In this document: in pieces, positions 15,726 through 21,624 of the stretch | How positions within the stretch are numbered: the stretch's first letter is position 1 | Layout: every line of letters starts with the position of its first letter | NCBI GenBank assembly: GCA_964363305.1 | Contig: CAYIHX010000062.1 | Span: 1 to 21,624 of the forward strand | DNA length: 21,624 nucleotides | Direction of reading: 5' to 3' | From: CAYIHX01 sp964363305 | GTDB lineage: Bacteria; Bdellovibrionota; UBA1018 | Translations under genes and position numbers: made by a program | The notes under the pieces: model-generated | What the model was told of the DNA's origin: nothing | The model's input: only the letters and a program-made list of their open reading frames with translations | The model's database searches: none

Positions 15726-15739
15726 GTCCTAAATAGGAC
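15726..15739. promoter_or_regulatory. hipB operator-like site 3 (best palindrome)
   Basis: GTCCTAAATAGGAC has perfect GTCCTA/TAGGAC arms around AA. By analogy with E. coli HipB, which binds several repeated palindromes before its own gene, this is the likely main autoregulatory site. Confidence 0.55.
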
Positions 15740-15784
15740 AATTAATTGCTATTTCATGCATTAAATGTCTGAAGAGAGGTTGTT

Positions 15785-16108
15785 ATGGAAATCATTTCTT
15801 CTCCTGGCGAGCTAGAGGTGCAGATGGGGGAAAGCGTAAAAGAGCTTCGCCTTCAAAAAAACCTCGATCGACAAACGCTTTGTGAACGAGCAGGCGTTAG
15901 CATGAATGCGCTCCGACATCTTGAAACAGGCCAGGGGACCACGGTGAAGACCCTGATTCGTGTGGTCCGCGCGCTAGGTCGGCAGGACTGGCTCACGGGG
16001 ATCGCCCCCAAGGTAAGTGTTAATCCTCTCCATATGGTTCGAGATCATTCACCCCGACAGCGCGCCAGTAGGCGTTTACGAGCACATGGCAAAAAAGAAA
16101 AAAGCTGA
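15785..16108 (+). CDS. hipB: HipB-like XRE-family antitoxin
   Basis: This 107-residue protein has an XRE/Cro-type helix-turn-helix at about 16-68 (ESVKELRLQKNLDRQTLCERAGVSMNALRHLE...), the fold of HipB and related regulators. It is predicted to neutralise the HipA kinase downstream and to repress its own promoter through the palindromes upstream. AGAGAGG lies about 5 nt before the ATG. The C-terminal tail (about 85-107) is strongly basic and longer than in E. coli HipB (88 residues in total). Its end overlaps the hipA start by 23 bp in another frame, which implies coupled translation. Confidence 0.85.
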   Translation: MEIISSPGELEVQMGESVKELRLQKNLDRQTLCERAGVSMNALRHLETGQGTTVKTLIRVVRALGRQDWLTGIAPKVSVNPLHMVRDHSPRQRASRRLRAHGKKEKS

Positions 16109-17402
16109 GCCTTATAAAAGAGCCGAACGGATCGAAGTCTACGCGTGGGAAAAGTTCGTCGGCGCTGTAGCCCTCGATCCTGTGTTGGGCTTTTACGTTT
16201 TTGCATATGACAAAAATTTTGGAAAGAGTGGGATCGAGCTATCGCCGCTTCACATGCCTCTCAACGATGCAGAGCGGCTCTATGTCTTTACTGATCTGCC
16301 AGAGGCCACTTATAGCCGTTTACCCGCGTTGCTTGCCGATGCGTTGCCTGATGATTTTGGCAACGCCCTGATCGATCGATACATGGCGGAAAAGGGTATT
16401 CCGAAGTCAAGAATTACGGCGCTCGATCGTTTGGCGTACATGGGAAAACGTTCCATGGGCGCGCTGGAGTTCAGGCCCACGCGCGGACCGAAAACATGGA
16501 AATCAACCGCGCTCGAAATGAGCAGTCTCGTTACAGAGGCAAGAAAAGCGGTGAAGGGAACGATAGGCGACGATAACCAAACCAGAGCCGTATTGCGGAG
16601 CATTATTGACGTCGGTACGTCAGCCGGGGGCGCGCGCGCGAAGGCCGTCATTGCTTGGAGCGCTAAAACCGGGGAAATTCGCTCGGGACAAGTCGATGCG
16701 CCTGAGGACTTCGAACACTGGCTTCTTAAATTCGATGGAGTCGGAACGGATCGAGAACTCGGAGCTTCCCAAGACTATGGTCGCATCGAATACGCTTACT
16801 CCTTGATGGCTCAAAAAGCAGGGATCCGAATGTCGGAGTGTCGACTCTTCGAGGAAAATGGCCGCGCTCACTTTATGACTAAACGGTTCGATCGCGAAAA
16901 GGGTCACGTCAAGCATCACATGCAGACCTTGTGCGCGATGAATCATCTCGATTACAAGAAGAAGTCAACCAACAGCTACGAGCAGCTTTTCATGACGATG
17001 AGACAATTGGCTCTCGGCCATGATGCGGACGTCGAGGCATTTCGGCGCATGGCATTTAACGTGATGGGGCGCAACTGCGACGACCATACTAAGAATTTCT
17101 CGTTTCTGTTGCGCAAGGGGGGTGCCTGGGAGTTCGCACCTGCCTATGATGTTACTTTCGCTCACAACCCCAAGGGCGAATGGACGAGTCAGCACCTCAT
17201 GTCTGTAAATGGGAAATACAAGGACTTTACCGTGGAGGACCTACGTGCGGTTGCGGATCGATTCGGTGTCGGTGAAGCGTCTTCAATTATTGATGAGGTC
17301 AGAGATGCAATCCAGGCCTGGCCGAGATTCGCAAAAAAAGCCGGAGTGATAGAAAATGAAGTTGACCGTATCAGGCAATTGCACTTGATGCTAAAAAAGT
17401 AG
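16086..17402 (+). CDS. hipA: HipA-like serine/threonine kinase toxin
   Basis: This 438-residue protein is nearly the length of E. coli HipA (440), which phosphorylates glutamyl-tRNA synthetase and induces persistence. The N-terminal region (about 20-130) fits the HipA N-terminal domain. GTSAGGARAKA (177-187) is the P-loop-like segment that in HipA carries the autophosphorylated Ser. Lys215 in WLLKFD is the likely ATP-binding Lys. Asp332 in RNCDDHTKNFSF is the catalytic Asp, with Asn337, and Asp355 in APAYDV completes the metal site. All key residues appear intact, so the kinase should be active. The ATG at 16086 is chosen because MAKKKK begins the family-like part; a GTG at 16017 would give a longer, unlikely leader. 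The target here is not known from sequence. Confidence 0.9.
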   Translation: MAKKKKAEPYKRAERIEVYAWEKFVGAVALDPVLGFYVFAYDKNFGKSGIELSPLHMPLNDAERLYVFTDLPEATYSRLPALLADALPDDFGNALIDRYMAEKGIPKSRITALDRLAYMGKRSMGALEFRPTRGPKTWKSTALEMSSLVTEARKAVKGTIGDDNQTRAVLRSIIDVGTSAGGARAKAVIAWSAKTGEIRSGQVDAPEDFEHWLLKFDGVGTDRELGASQDYGRIEYAYSLMAQKAGIRMSECRLFEENGRAHFMTKRFDREKGHVKHHMQTLCAMNHLDYKKKSTNSYEQLFMTMRQLALGHDADVEAFRRMAFNVMGRNCDDHTKNFSFLLRKGGAWEFAPAYDVTFAHNPKGEWTSQHLMSVNGKYKDFTVEDLRAVADRFGVGEASSIIDEVRDAIQAWPRFAKKAGVIENEVDRIRQLHLMLKK

Positions 17403-17407
17403 GGCGA

Positions 17408-17480
17408 CTAAAAAACTCCAAATGCCGCATCGATACCGATGTCTGGCTCTGGTGGCTTTTCAAGCCTGAGCAGCTAGAGA
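17408..17480 (+). pseudogene. Decayed 5' fragment of a vapC toxin gene
   Basis: 17411-17470 matches the 5' end of the intact vapC gene (19081-19140) at 52 of 60 bases, including 23 exact bases (17439-17461 against 19109-19131). In frame it reads KNSKCRIDTDVWLWWLFKPE, against KNSEYLIDTHVWLWWLFEPE in vapC. The start codon is changed to CTA and the match fades after about codon 24. The fragment begins 5 bp after the hipA stop. The stop codon of the minus-strand ATPase (17474-17476) falls within its far end. No upstream antitoxin sequence is preserved. Confidence 0.8.
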
Positions 17481-18646
17481 AGCTTCCCGCCGAGCGTCAG
17501 CTTCTCCCAAGGGGAGAGAGTGATTCCCGAGATTTTAGAGTCCTCCCTGACTGGCGCCAGGATCGTGGCATTCGCCTGGGGAACTTTCTTCAGGAATGCT
17601 TTCATCAGCTCGAGGTCAGTCCCCTGCCAAGATTCCGTCTCAAAGATTTGAAACGCATGCGTCCCTAGCTCCGACTCTTCGATCAAATCGATGTGGTTCT
17701 TGGTTCGCGACCGAAAGTAATAGAACTTCACGCCCGAACGCCCGGCATAGTGGTGAAAGCAGAGACGTTCATTGAGAAGGCTAATCAGGATTTTTCGCCG
17801 GAGGGACGCTCCGAGATAACCCGCGATCCCCGCGTCCAGAGTGACGAAAATGGGTTTGGTACCTTGAGCGGCTGGATGCATGCGAAGATGATAAACGGAG
17901 AACAGGTGTTCGAGCGCCTTCAGATGAACACCGATTCGACGTGCATTGATTTTCGTTGCGCGAGCCAGTGCCGCAGCCGTTGGCTCCTCCAGCTGGTTCA
18001 TGAACTGGAAAATCTCACGGGCCACTTCGCCATCGAGTTTGAGTTTCTTGAACTGGCCGAGATCGCGCTCACAAATAAGCCTAAGCCACTCGTCAATCAG
18101 CGCGCGGCGCTCCGCCGAGTCTCGAACAAAAGCGATGCCCGGCATCCCTCCTCGATCCAATTGTTCTAGAAATCGACGCCGACCGAGCCCCGAGGAAGGC
18201 AGCCGGGAGGTTGGACCGCTCAACTCCCTGAAGTTCATCGGAAAAATCCGAACCCTTCCCAGGCGCCCGGTCAGCGATTCACGTACCATGACCTCGCGAG
18301 CGAACTCAGTCGAGCCTAATAGGATGAACTGCCCAGGCCTCGGTGATTCATCCACCTTGAGCTTAATCGCATCGAAAATATTGGGAGCTTTTTGTGCCTC
18401 GTCGATAATCAGGGGTTTGGCTTCCTCGTATCGTTGTAAGAACGTATCGGGCAAATGCTCGGCTTGGTCGCGATCCGCCTTGGAATCCAGGCTTACATAT
18501 CTTGCATGGGGGAGGTCGGCTCTGAGCAGATGACGCGCGAGGAAGCTCTTTCCGGTTTGCCTCGCTCCCTGAAGCGAGACGACCCGAGAAAAACGGAGTT
18601 TTTTCAAAATGATCGGTACCGACTCTCGTTTTCTGGAATGAGGCAT
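17474..18646 (-). CDS. AAA-family ATPase with DUF4143-type C terminus
   Basis: This 390-residue P-loop ATPase is of the AAA_14/DUF4143 type. Walker A is GARQTGKS (27-34), Walker B PLIIDE (78-83), a sensor-like LLGSTEF (109-115), and an arginine-finger-like SLTGRLGR (124-131). The C-terminal half (about 180-380) fits DUF4143, which in many members has nuclease-like features; I cannot confirm an active nuclease site. These genes are widespread, often near toxin-antitoxin genes and mobile DNA, and their role is not established. The ATG at 18644-18646 lies 11 bp from a large palindrome that contains a TATACT -10 box on this strand, so the mRNA could be nearly leaderless. The gene lies between a vapC fragment and intact vapBC. 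Confidence 0.83.
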   Translation of the reverse strand: MPHSRKRESVPIILKKLRFSRVVSLQGARQTGKSFLARHLLRADLPHARYVSLDSKADRDQAEHLPDTFLQRYEEAKPLIIDEAQKAPNIFDAIKLKVDESPRPGQFILLGSTEFAREVMVRESLTGRLGRVRIFPMNFRELSGPTSRLPSSGLGRRRFLEQLDRGGMPGIAFVRDSAERRALIDEWLRLICERDLGQFKKLKLDGEVAREIFQFMNQLEEPTAAALARATKINARRIGVHLKALEHLFSVYHLRMHPAAQGTKPIFVTLDAGIAGYLGASLRRKILISLLNERLCFHHYAGRSGVKFYYFRSRTKNHIDLIEESELGTHAFQIFETESWQGTDLELMKAFLKKVPQANATILAPVREDSKISGITLSPWEKLTLGGKLL

Positions 18647-18656
18647 CCTGTAATCG

Positions 18657-18709
18657 AGTATACCCCCACCAAAATTTGCAGTCGATGCAAGTTTTGGTGG
18701 GGGTATACT
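18657..18709. repeat. 53-bp palindrome between the ATPase gene and vapBC
   Basis: Arms of 24 bases (18657-18680 and 18686-18709) are complementary except for one T/G position, around a 5-nt loop (GTCGA). The outer part contains TATACCCCCACCAAAA and its complement. Each end carries TATACT reading outward, which can serve as divergent -10 boxes. With 17-bp spacing on the minus strand, TCGACT (18685-18680) is a possible -35 for the ATPase. It could be a promoter/operator for the ATPase or a relic of an element end. Confidence 0.75.
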
Positions 18710-18791
18710 ATTGCCACGTGAGGAGCCTCAATTTCTCCCGCATGGAATGGCGCGCTCAAATCAACGCCCCTACAGGTCGCCGTTATCGGAC

Positions 18792-18820
18792 TAGACTTAG
18801 TCATGGACTTAGTCTAGTAT
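18792..18820 (+). promoter_or_regulatory. vapBC promoter with tandem operator repeats
   Basis: GACTTAGTC occurs twice (18794-18802, 18806-18814), separated by ATG. Each unit is itself a GACT-T-AGTC palindrome, and the pair is flanked by CTA/TAG. TAGACT (18792-18797) and TAGTAT (18815-18820) with 17-bp spacing form a plausible -35/-10 pair that these repeats overlap. The start of transcription would then fall at about the GTG start codon (18827), giving a leaderless mRNA. The layout fits autorepression by the antitoxin. Confidence 0.55.
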
Positions 18821-18826
18821 TAGGGT

Positions 18827-19081
18827 GTGACACCAAAGAAACGTCTCATCACGACCCATGAAGCCAAGACCCACCTGTCGCAACTGCTCAAGCGCGTTTC
18901 GACGGGCGAGGAGATCATTATTTGTTCGGGGAAAACCCCCGTTGCTCGCCTCATGCCGATCGAAGCTCCAAGCGAGCCGCGCATTGCAGGGGAGTATCGG
19001 GGGCAAATCTGGATGGCGGCGGATTTTGATGACTCATCTGACTTCTCCGCCGATATCCATGGGTCCAAAATTGAACCATGA
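18827..19081 (+). CDS. vapB: Phd/YefM-type antitoxin (VapB partner)
   Basis: This 84-residue antitoxin has an N-terminal Phd/YefM fold (about 1-50: ITTHEAKTHLSQLLKRVSTGEEIIICSG, then KTPVARLMPI) and a C-terminal toxin-binding tail (GEYRGQIWMAADFDD). The N-terminal part should bind the GACTTAGTC repeats upstream as a dimer. The start is a GTG at 18827 with no good ribosome-binding site, in keeping with a leaderless transcript. Its stop overlaps the toxin start by 4 bp (ATGA), the usual coupling of such pairs. Confidence 0.87.
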   Translation: MTPKKRLITTHEAKTHLSQLLKRVSTGEEIIICSGKTPVARLMPIEAPSEPRIAGEYRGQIWMAADFDDSSDFSADIHGSKIEP

Positions 19082-19476
19082 AAAACTCTGAGTACCTCAT
19101 CGATACGCATGTCTGGCTCTGGTGGCTTTTCGAGCCTGAGCGACTAACGTCCAGAGTTCTTGAAATCATGGCAGACTCTCAAAGCCAACTGACCCTCTCC
19201 GTGGCTTCGATTTGGGAAATGGCCATCAAGGAGGCCAGCGGAAAACTCCGACTTCCCTCGAAAGCCCAGGAGTTCGTCCCGCGAACTCTTGCAAGGTATC
19301 GTTTTTCCACGCTCGAGATTCAGACCCTACACGCTCTTGAGGCCGCGGCCCTGCCCGTGCATCACGCTGACCCCTTCGATCGTGTCCTCGTCGCGCAAGC
19401 GCAGCTCGAAAAAATTCCGTTTTTGTCGGCGGACAAGAAGCTGGATGCGTACGGAATCGATCGAATTTGGAATTAA
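19078..19476 (+). CDS. vapC: PIN-domain ribonuclease toxin VapC
   Basis: This 132-residue PIN-domain protein is of typical VapC length. The acidic metal-binding residues are present: Asp9 (LIDTHVWLWW), Glu47 (SIWEMAIKEASGKL), Asp98 (HHADPFDRVLVAQA) and Asp119 (FLSADKKLDAYG). Such toxins cleave tRNA or rRNA and are held in check by the cognate antitoxin encoded just upstream with a 4-bp overlap. All motifs are intact, so the toxin should be functional. Its first 20 codons are duplicated at 17411-17470 as a decayed fragment. The RNA target cannot be read from the sequence. Confidence 0.92.
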   Translation: MKNSEYLIDTHVWLWWLFEPERLTSRVLEIMADSQSQLTLSVASIWEMAIKEASGKLRLPSKAQEFVPRTLARYRFSTLEIQTLHALEAAALPVHHADPFDRVLVAQAQLEKIPFLSADKKLDAYGIDRIWN

Positions 19477-19540
19477 TCAGGGCCTCTCAAACCGCTGACC
19501 GGAGTCGGGCGAGCCATTCCATGCTACACCCGGTAATAGC

Positions 19541-19990
19541 ATGACCAATAACGATTACCTCAGAAGCATCCGCTACATCCTCAACGTCGGCGACGCCAAG
19601 CTGGTCGAGATTCTCGCTCTGGCCGACTGCGTGGTCAGCAAGGAGGACATCGTATCCTTTCTCAAGAAGGAGGAGGAAGAGGGCTACGTGGAATGCCCCG
19701 ATAGGGTGATGGGTCATTTTCTGAACGGCGTGGTCCTTTTCAAACGCGGCAAGGACGAATCCCGCCCCGTCCCCCCGGCTGAGCTGCACATCACGAACAA
19801 CGTCGTGTTGAAGAAGATCCGGGTGGCGTTCGAGCTGAAGGATAGCGATATCGCCACCATCATCGAGAAGTCAGGTTTGAAAGTTTCGAAGGCCGAACTG
19901 GGCGCTTTTTTCAGAAAAGCCGACCACCGAAACTACCGAGAGTGCGGGGACCAGTTTCTCCGGAACCTGCTGAAGGGGCTCGCGCTTTAA
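19541..19990 (+). CDS. DUF1456 (YehS-like) family protein
   Basis: This 149-residue protein consists of two similar halves of about 70 residues. The first (about 5-70) runs from DYLRSIRYILNVGDAKLVEIL to HFLNGVVLFKRGK. The second (about 82-148) runs from ITNNVVLKKIRVAFELKDSDI to FLRNLLKGLAL. This duplicated helical layout and length are typical of YehS/DUF1456, a cytoplasmic family of unknown function. No strong ribosome-binding site precedes the ATG. It lies between vapC and the asparaginase gene on the same strand, with a 44-bp gap to the latter. It probably marks the return to core chromosome after the toxin-antitoxin island. Confidence 0.85.
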   Translation: MTNNDYLRSIRYILNVGDAKLVEILALADCVVSKEDIVSFLKKEEEEGYVECPDRVMGHFLNGVVLFKRGKDESRPVPPAELHITNNVVLKKIRVAFELKDSDIATIIEKSGLKVSKAELGAFFRKADHRNYRECGDQFLRNLLKGLAL

Positions 19991-20034
19991 GTTCCTGGTT
20001 ACAGCCAGCCCCTGGCACTGCTAGTTTGGTGGGC

Positions 20035-21111
20035 ATGCGATCCAAGAAAGTTTTGATCCTTTACACCGGTGGCACCTTTGGGATGGTTCAAGTCGGTCCC
20101 GGCAAGCTGGGCACGACCTCGCCGTTGCGCATATCCGACCAGAGCCCGAGCGATCTTCGGCGCTGGTTTCACAAGCGGGTGCCTGAGTTGCCCGAGATCG
20201 CGCAGTGCGACGTCGAGATTCCGCTGAACCGGGATAGCGCGCATGTGGGCCCTGAGGAATGGGTGATGTTGGCCAAGCGCATCCAGTTGGCCTGGAAGCA
20301 CTACGATGGAGTGGTGGTTCTCCATGGCACGGATACGCTCGCGTATACGGCGAGCGCGCTGAGTTTTCTGCTTCGGCCGTGCAAGAAACCAGTCGTCATC
20401 ACGGGCGCGCAGCGGCCCCTTTCCGCGCTGAGAACCGATGCGCGGAGAAATCTCATCGCGTCGGTTGAAATCGCCGCCACGGCATCGGAAGCGCCCGACC
20501 CGCGAGTGGCGCGGGGGGTTTCGGTGTTTTTCGATCATCTGCTTTTTCAGGGCAACCGGGTGCGGAAGCGAAGCGCCTCGGAGTTTCGCGGCTTCGAAAG
20601 CCCCAAGTTCCCCCCTTTGGCCGAGATCGGCACGGAGATTCGCTATCTGCTTCCCGGTCAAGACGAAGGGAAATGGCCGAGGAGCGAGAAGCTGAAGCTG
20701 CAACCGGCCTTCAACGAAAAAATCGTGCATCTCTGCGTGACGCCTGCCTTTCCGGCGCGTCGGTTGCTGGATCTGGTTTCCGGTTCCCTCGATGGCGTTT
20801 TGTTGCAGATCTTTCCATCCGGAACCGCCCCCACTCATCTTCCGGGGCTGATGGAGTTTTTGGCTTCGGCGGGTCGCCGCAAAATTCCCGTGGTTTTGGT
20901 GGCGGAAGGCCACAGTATCCAGGAGCAGGGGGGGGCGCACCCTCAGACCTATGCCGCCGGTCTTCCGTTAATCGAAAACGGCGGGATCTGGGCCGGAGGG
21001 ATGACCTCCGAGTGCGCCTTCGTGAAGATGTCGCTGCTCTTGGCTCAGCCAGACGGAAAGCGGCAATTCGCGAAGTATTGGAAAATGGACCTCGCGGGCG
21101 AGGGGGGTTGA
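20035..21111 (+). CDS. L-asparaginase
   Basis: This 358-residue enzyme is predicted to hydrolyse L-asparagine to aspartate and ammonia. Both catalytic threonine motifs are present: YTGGTFGM with Thr14, and VVLHGTDTLAYTASALSF with Thr99 and Asp100. ITGAQRPLSALRTDARRNL and the QGNRVRKRSASEFRGFESP segment also match the family. There is no signal peptide, so it is likely the cytoplasmic type I (AnsA-like) enzyme. The ATG at 20035 puts the TGGT motif at the usual place near the N terminus; the open frame extends further upstream but overlaps the preceding gene. GGTGGG lies just before the ATG. Its stop codon (21109-21111) is directly adjacent to the stop of the convergent TonB-receptor gene. Confidence 0.92.
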   Translation: MRSKKVLILYTGGTFGMVQVGPGKLGTTSPLRISDQSPSDLRRWFHKRVPELPEIAQCDVEIPLNRDSAHVGPEEWVMLAKRIQLAWKHYDGVVVLHGTDTLAYTASALSFLLRPCKKPVVITGAQRPLSALRTDARRNLIASVEIAATASEAPDPRVARGVSVFFDHLLFQGNRVRKRSASEFRGFESPKFPPLAEIGTEIRYLLPGQDEGKWPRSEKLKLQPAFNEKIVHLCVTPAFPARRLLDLVSGSLDGVLLQIFPSGTAPTHLPGLMEFLASAGRRKIPVVLVAEGHSIQEQGGAHPQTYAAGLPLIENGGIWAGGMTSECAFVKMSLLLAQPDGKRQFAKYWKMDLAGEGG

Positions 21112-21624
21112 TTAGAATTCGGCTTTCAATCCGAGCAATGGCAAGATCGGCAGGCCGGTGATTTTTGCGGATTGGGAGTAGTCGTAGGCGAATTGCACGA
21201 ATTCCGAGTTCGCATAGTTCGTCACGTTTTGCACATCGAGGTAGAAAGAGAGAATCCAGTCTCGGAAGACGAAGCGCTTGTCGAGGCGGAGATCCCATTG
21301 AATGAACGGGTCGAGCCGGGAGGAGTAGAGCGCTCCCTGAACCGGGTTATAGCTTCCGGTATCCGTGTCGTAGGAAGCGCTGACGACCGGCGTGGTCGGA
21401 TTCCCGGTCACGAAGCGGAAGCGGCTTCCGATTCTCCAATTTCCGCCGATCTCCCAGCCGACCAGCGCCGTGAGAAGATGCGTTTGATCATACTGAAAGA
21501 GATAGTCTCCGTGGTCCGGGCTGTATCGGGTTGAGCGCGAAAGCGTATACGAAAGCCAGCCGTTGACCGGCGCGAAATCGAAACGCAGAAGGGCCTCTCC
21601 GCCCAGGGCCCGGCCGCTGCCCTG
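21112..21624 (-). CDS. TonB-dependent receptor, C-terminal part (gene runs off the window)
   Basis: The frame is open from the right edge, giving the last 170 residues of a TonB-dependent outer-membrane receptor. Barrel strands alternate with aromatic residues, for example GEALLRFDFAPVNGWLSYTLS, YDQTHLLTALVGWEIGGNWRIG and FRDWILSFYLDVQNVTNYAN. The protein ends in Phe (LGLKAEF), as outer-membrane barrels do. The LDVQNVTN segment near the end is a hallmark of these receptors. The plug domain and TonB box are outside the window, so the ligand is unknown. The stop codon abuts that of the asparaginase gene with no space between, so there is no room for a shared terminator between the coding regions. 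Confidence 0.9.
   Translation of the reverse strand, partial: QGSGRALGGEALLRFDFAPVNGWLSYTLSRSTRYSPDHGDYLFQYDQTHLLTALVGWEIGGNWRIGSRFRFVTGNPTTPVVSASYDTDTGSYNPVQGALYSSRLDPFIQWDLRLDKRFVFRDWILSFYLDVQNVTNYANSEFVQFAYDYSQSAKITGLPILPLLGLKAEF

Larger units (their letters stand above)
15515..15784. other. AT-rich hipBA control region
   Basis: This 270-bp gap has no gene. Its right two-thirds is very AT-rich compared with both flanks. It contains the three operator-like palindromes and the predicted hipB promoter listed separately. The AT bias suggests that the toxin-antitoxin unit arrived by transfer. Confidence 0.6.

Noticed and set aside
17502..17518. TCTCCC-AAG-GGGAGA hairpin as a terminator for hipA
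   Set aside because: It lies inside the 3' end of the ATPase coding region and has no T-run on the plus strand.
19999..20940. Minus-strand open frame of 313 codons
   Set aside because: Antisense to the asparaginase with both catalytic threonine motifs.
1..21624. CRISPR arrays, tRNA or rRNA genes, transposases or integrases
   Set aside because: I looked for regular repeat-spacer arrays, cloverleaf-like segments and transposase or integrase motifs, and found none.

Overview
The window looks like chromosomal DNA of a free-living Gram-negative bacterium. It carries outer-membrane beta-barrels (a TonB-dependent receptor and an Ig/FN3-like-repeat barrel protein), a proton-type MotAB flagellar stator, TldD/TldE, and two copies of an HNH endonuclease family with a helical N-terminal part. 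By eye the GC content is high, with two AT-rich patches (about 1520-1720 and 15590-15780). The set is compatible with Bdellovibrionota or another former deltaproteobacterial lineage. That placement is inference; no rRNA or tRNA is present to test it.

Layout. 1-399: no supported gene. 400-1515 (-): HNH endonuclease 1. 1516-2044: AT-rich, repeat-dense gap holding a minus-strand terminator and several hairpins downstream of a class III adenylate cyclase (2045-4153, -). Divergent from the cyclase is a two-gene operon (4244-7899, +): a FecR-domain protein with about five Ig/FN3-like repeats, translationally coupled to a secreted protein with three similar repeats and a predicted outer-membrane barrel. 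Converging on it is a tldD-tldE operon (7903-10713, -). Divergent from tldD is motA-motB (10811-12497, +). HNH endonuclease 2 (12549-13667, -) follows, then a GC-rich gap with degenerate repeats, an HExxH peptidase (14169-14813, -) and a small exported protein of unknown function (14933-15514, +).

15515-19476 is an accessory stretch that looks like a defence or toxin-antitoxin island: hipB-hipA behind an AT-rich promoter with three palindromic operator-like sites; a decayed 5' fragment of vapC; a DUF4143-type AAA ATPase (-); a 53-bp palindrome; and an intact phd/vapB-vapC pair with tandem operator-like repeats over its predicted promoter. The vapC fragment and intact vapC form direct repeats that bracket the ATPase and the antitoxin, so the island has a history of duplication or insertion.

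After the island come a DUF1456 (YehS-like) protein, an L-asparaginase, and the 3' end of a TonB-dependent receptor (-) running off the right edge.

How the genes may work together (inference): the cyclase and the divergent FecR-repeat/barrel operon look like an envelope-sensing or envelope-building module linked to cAMP. TldDE is known in other bacteria to cleave peptides and to degrade the antitoxin CcdA, so its presence near HipBA and VapBC is suggestive but may be coincidence.
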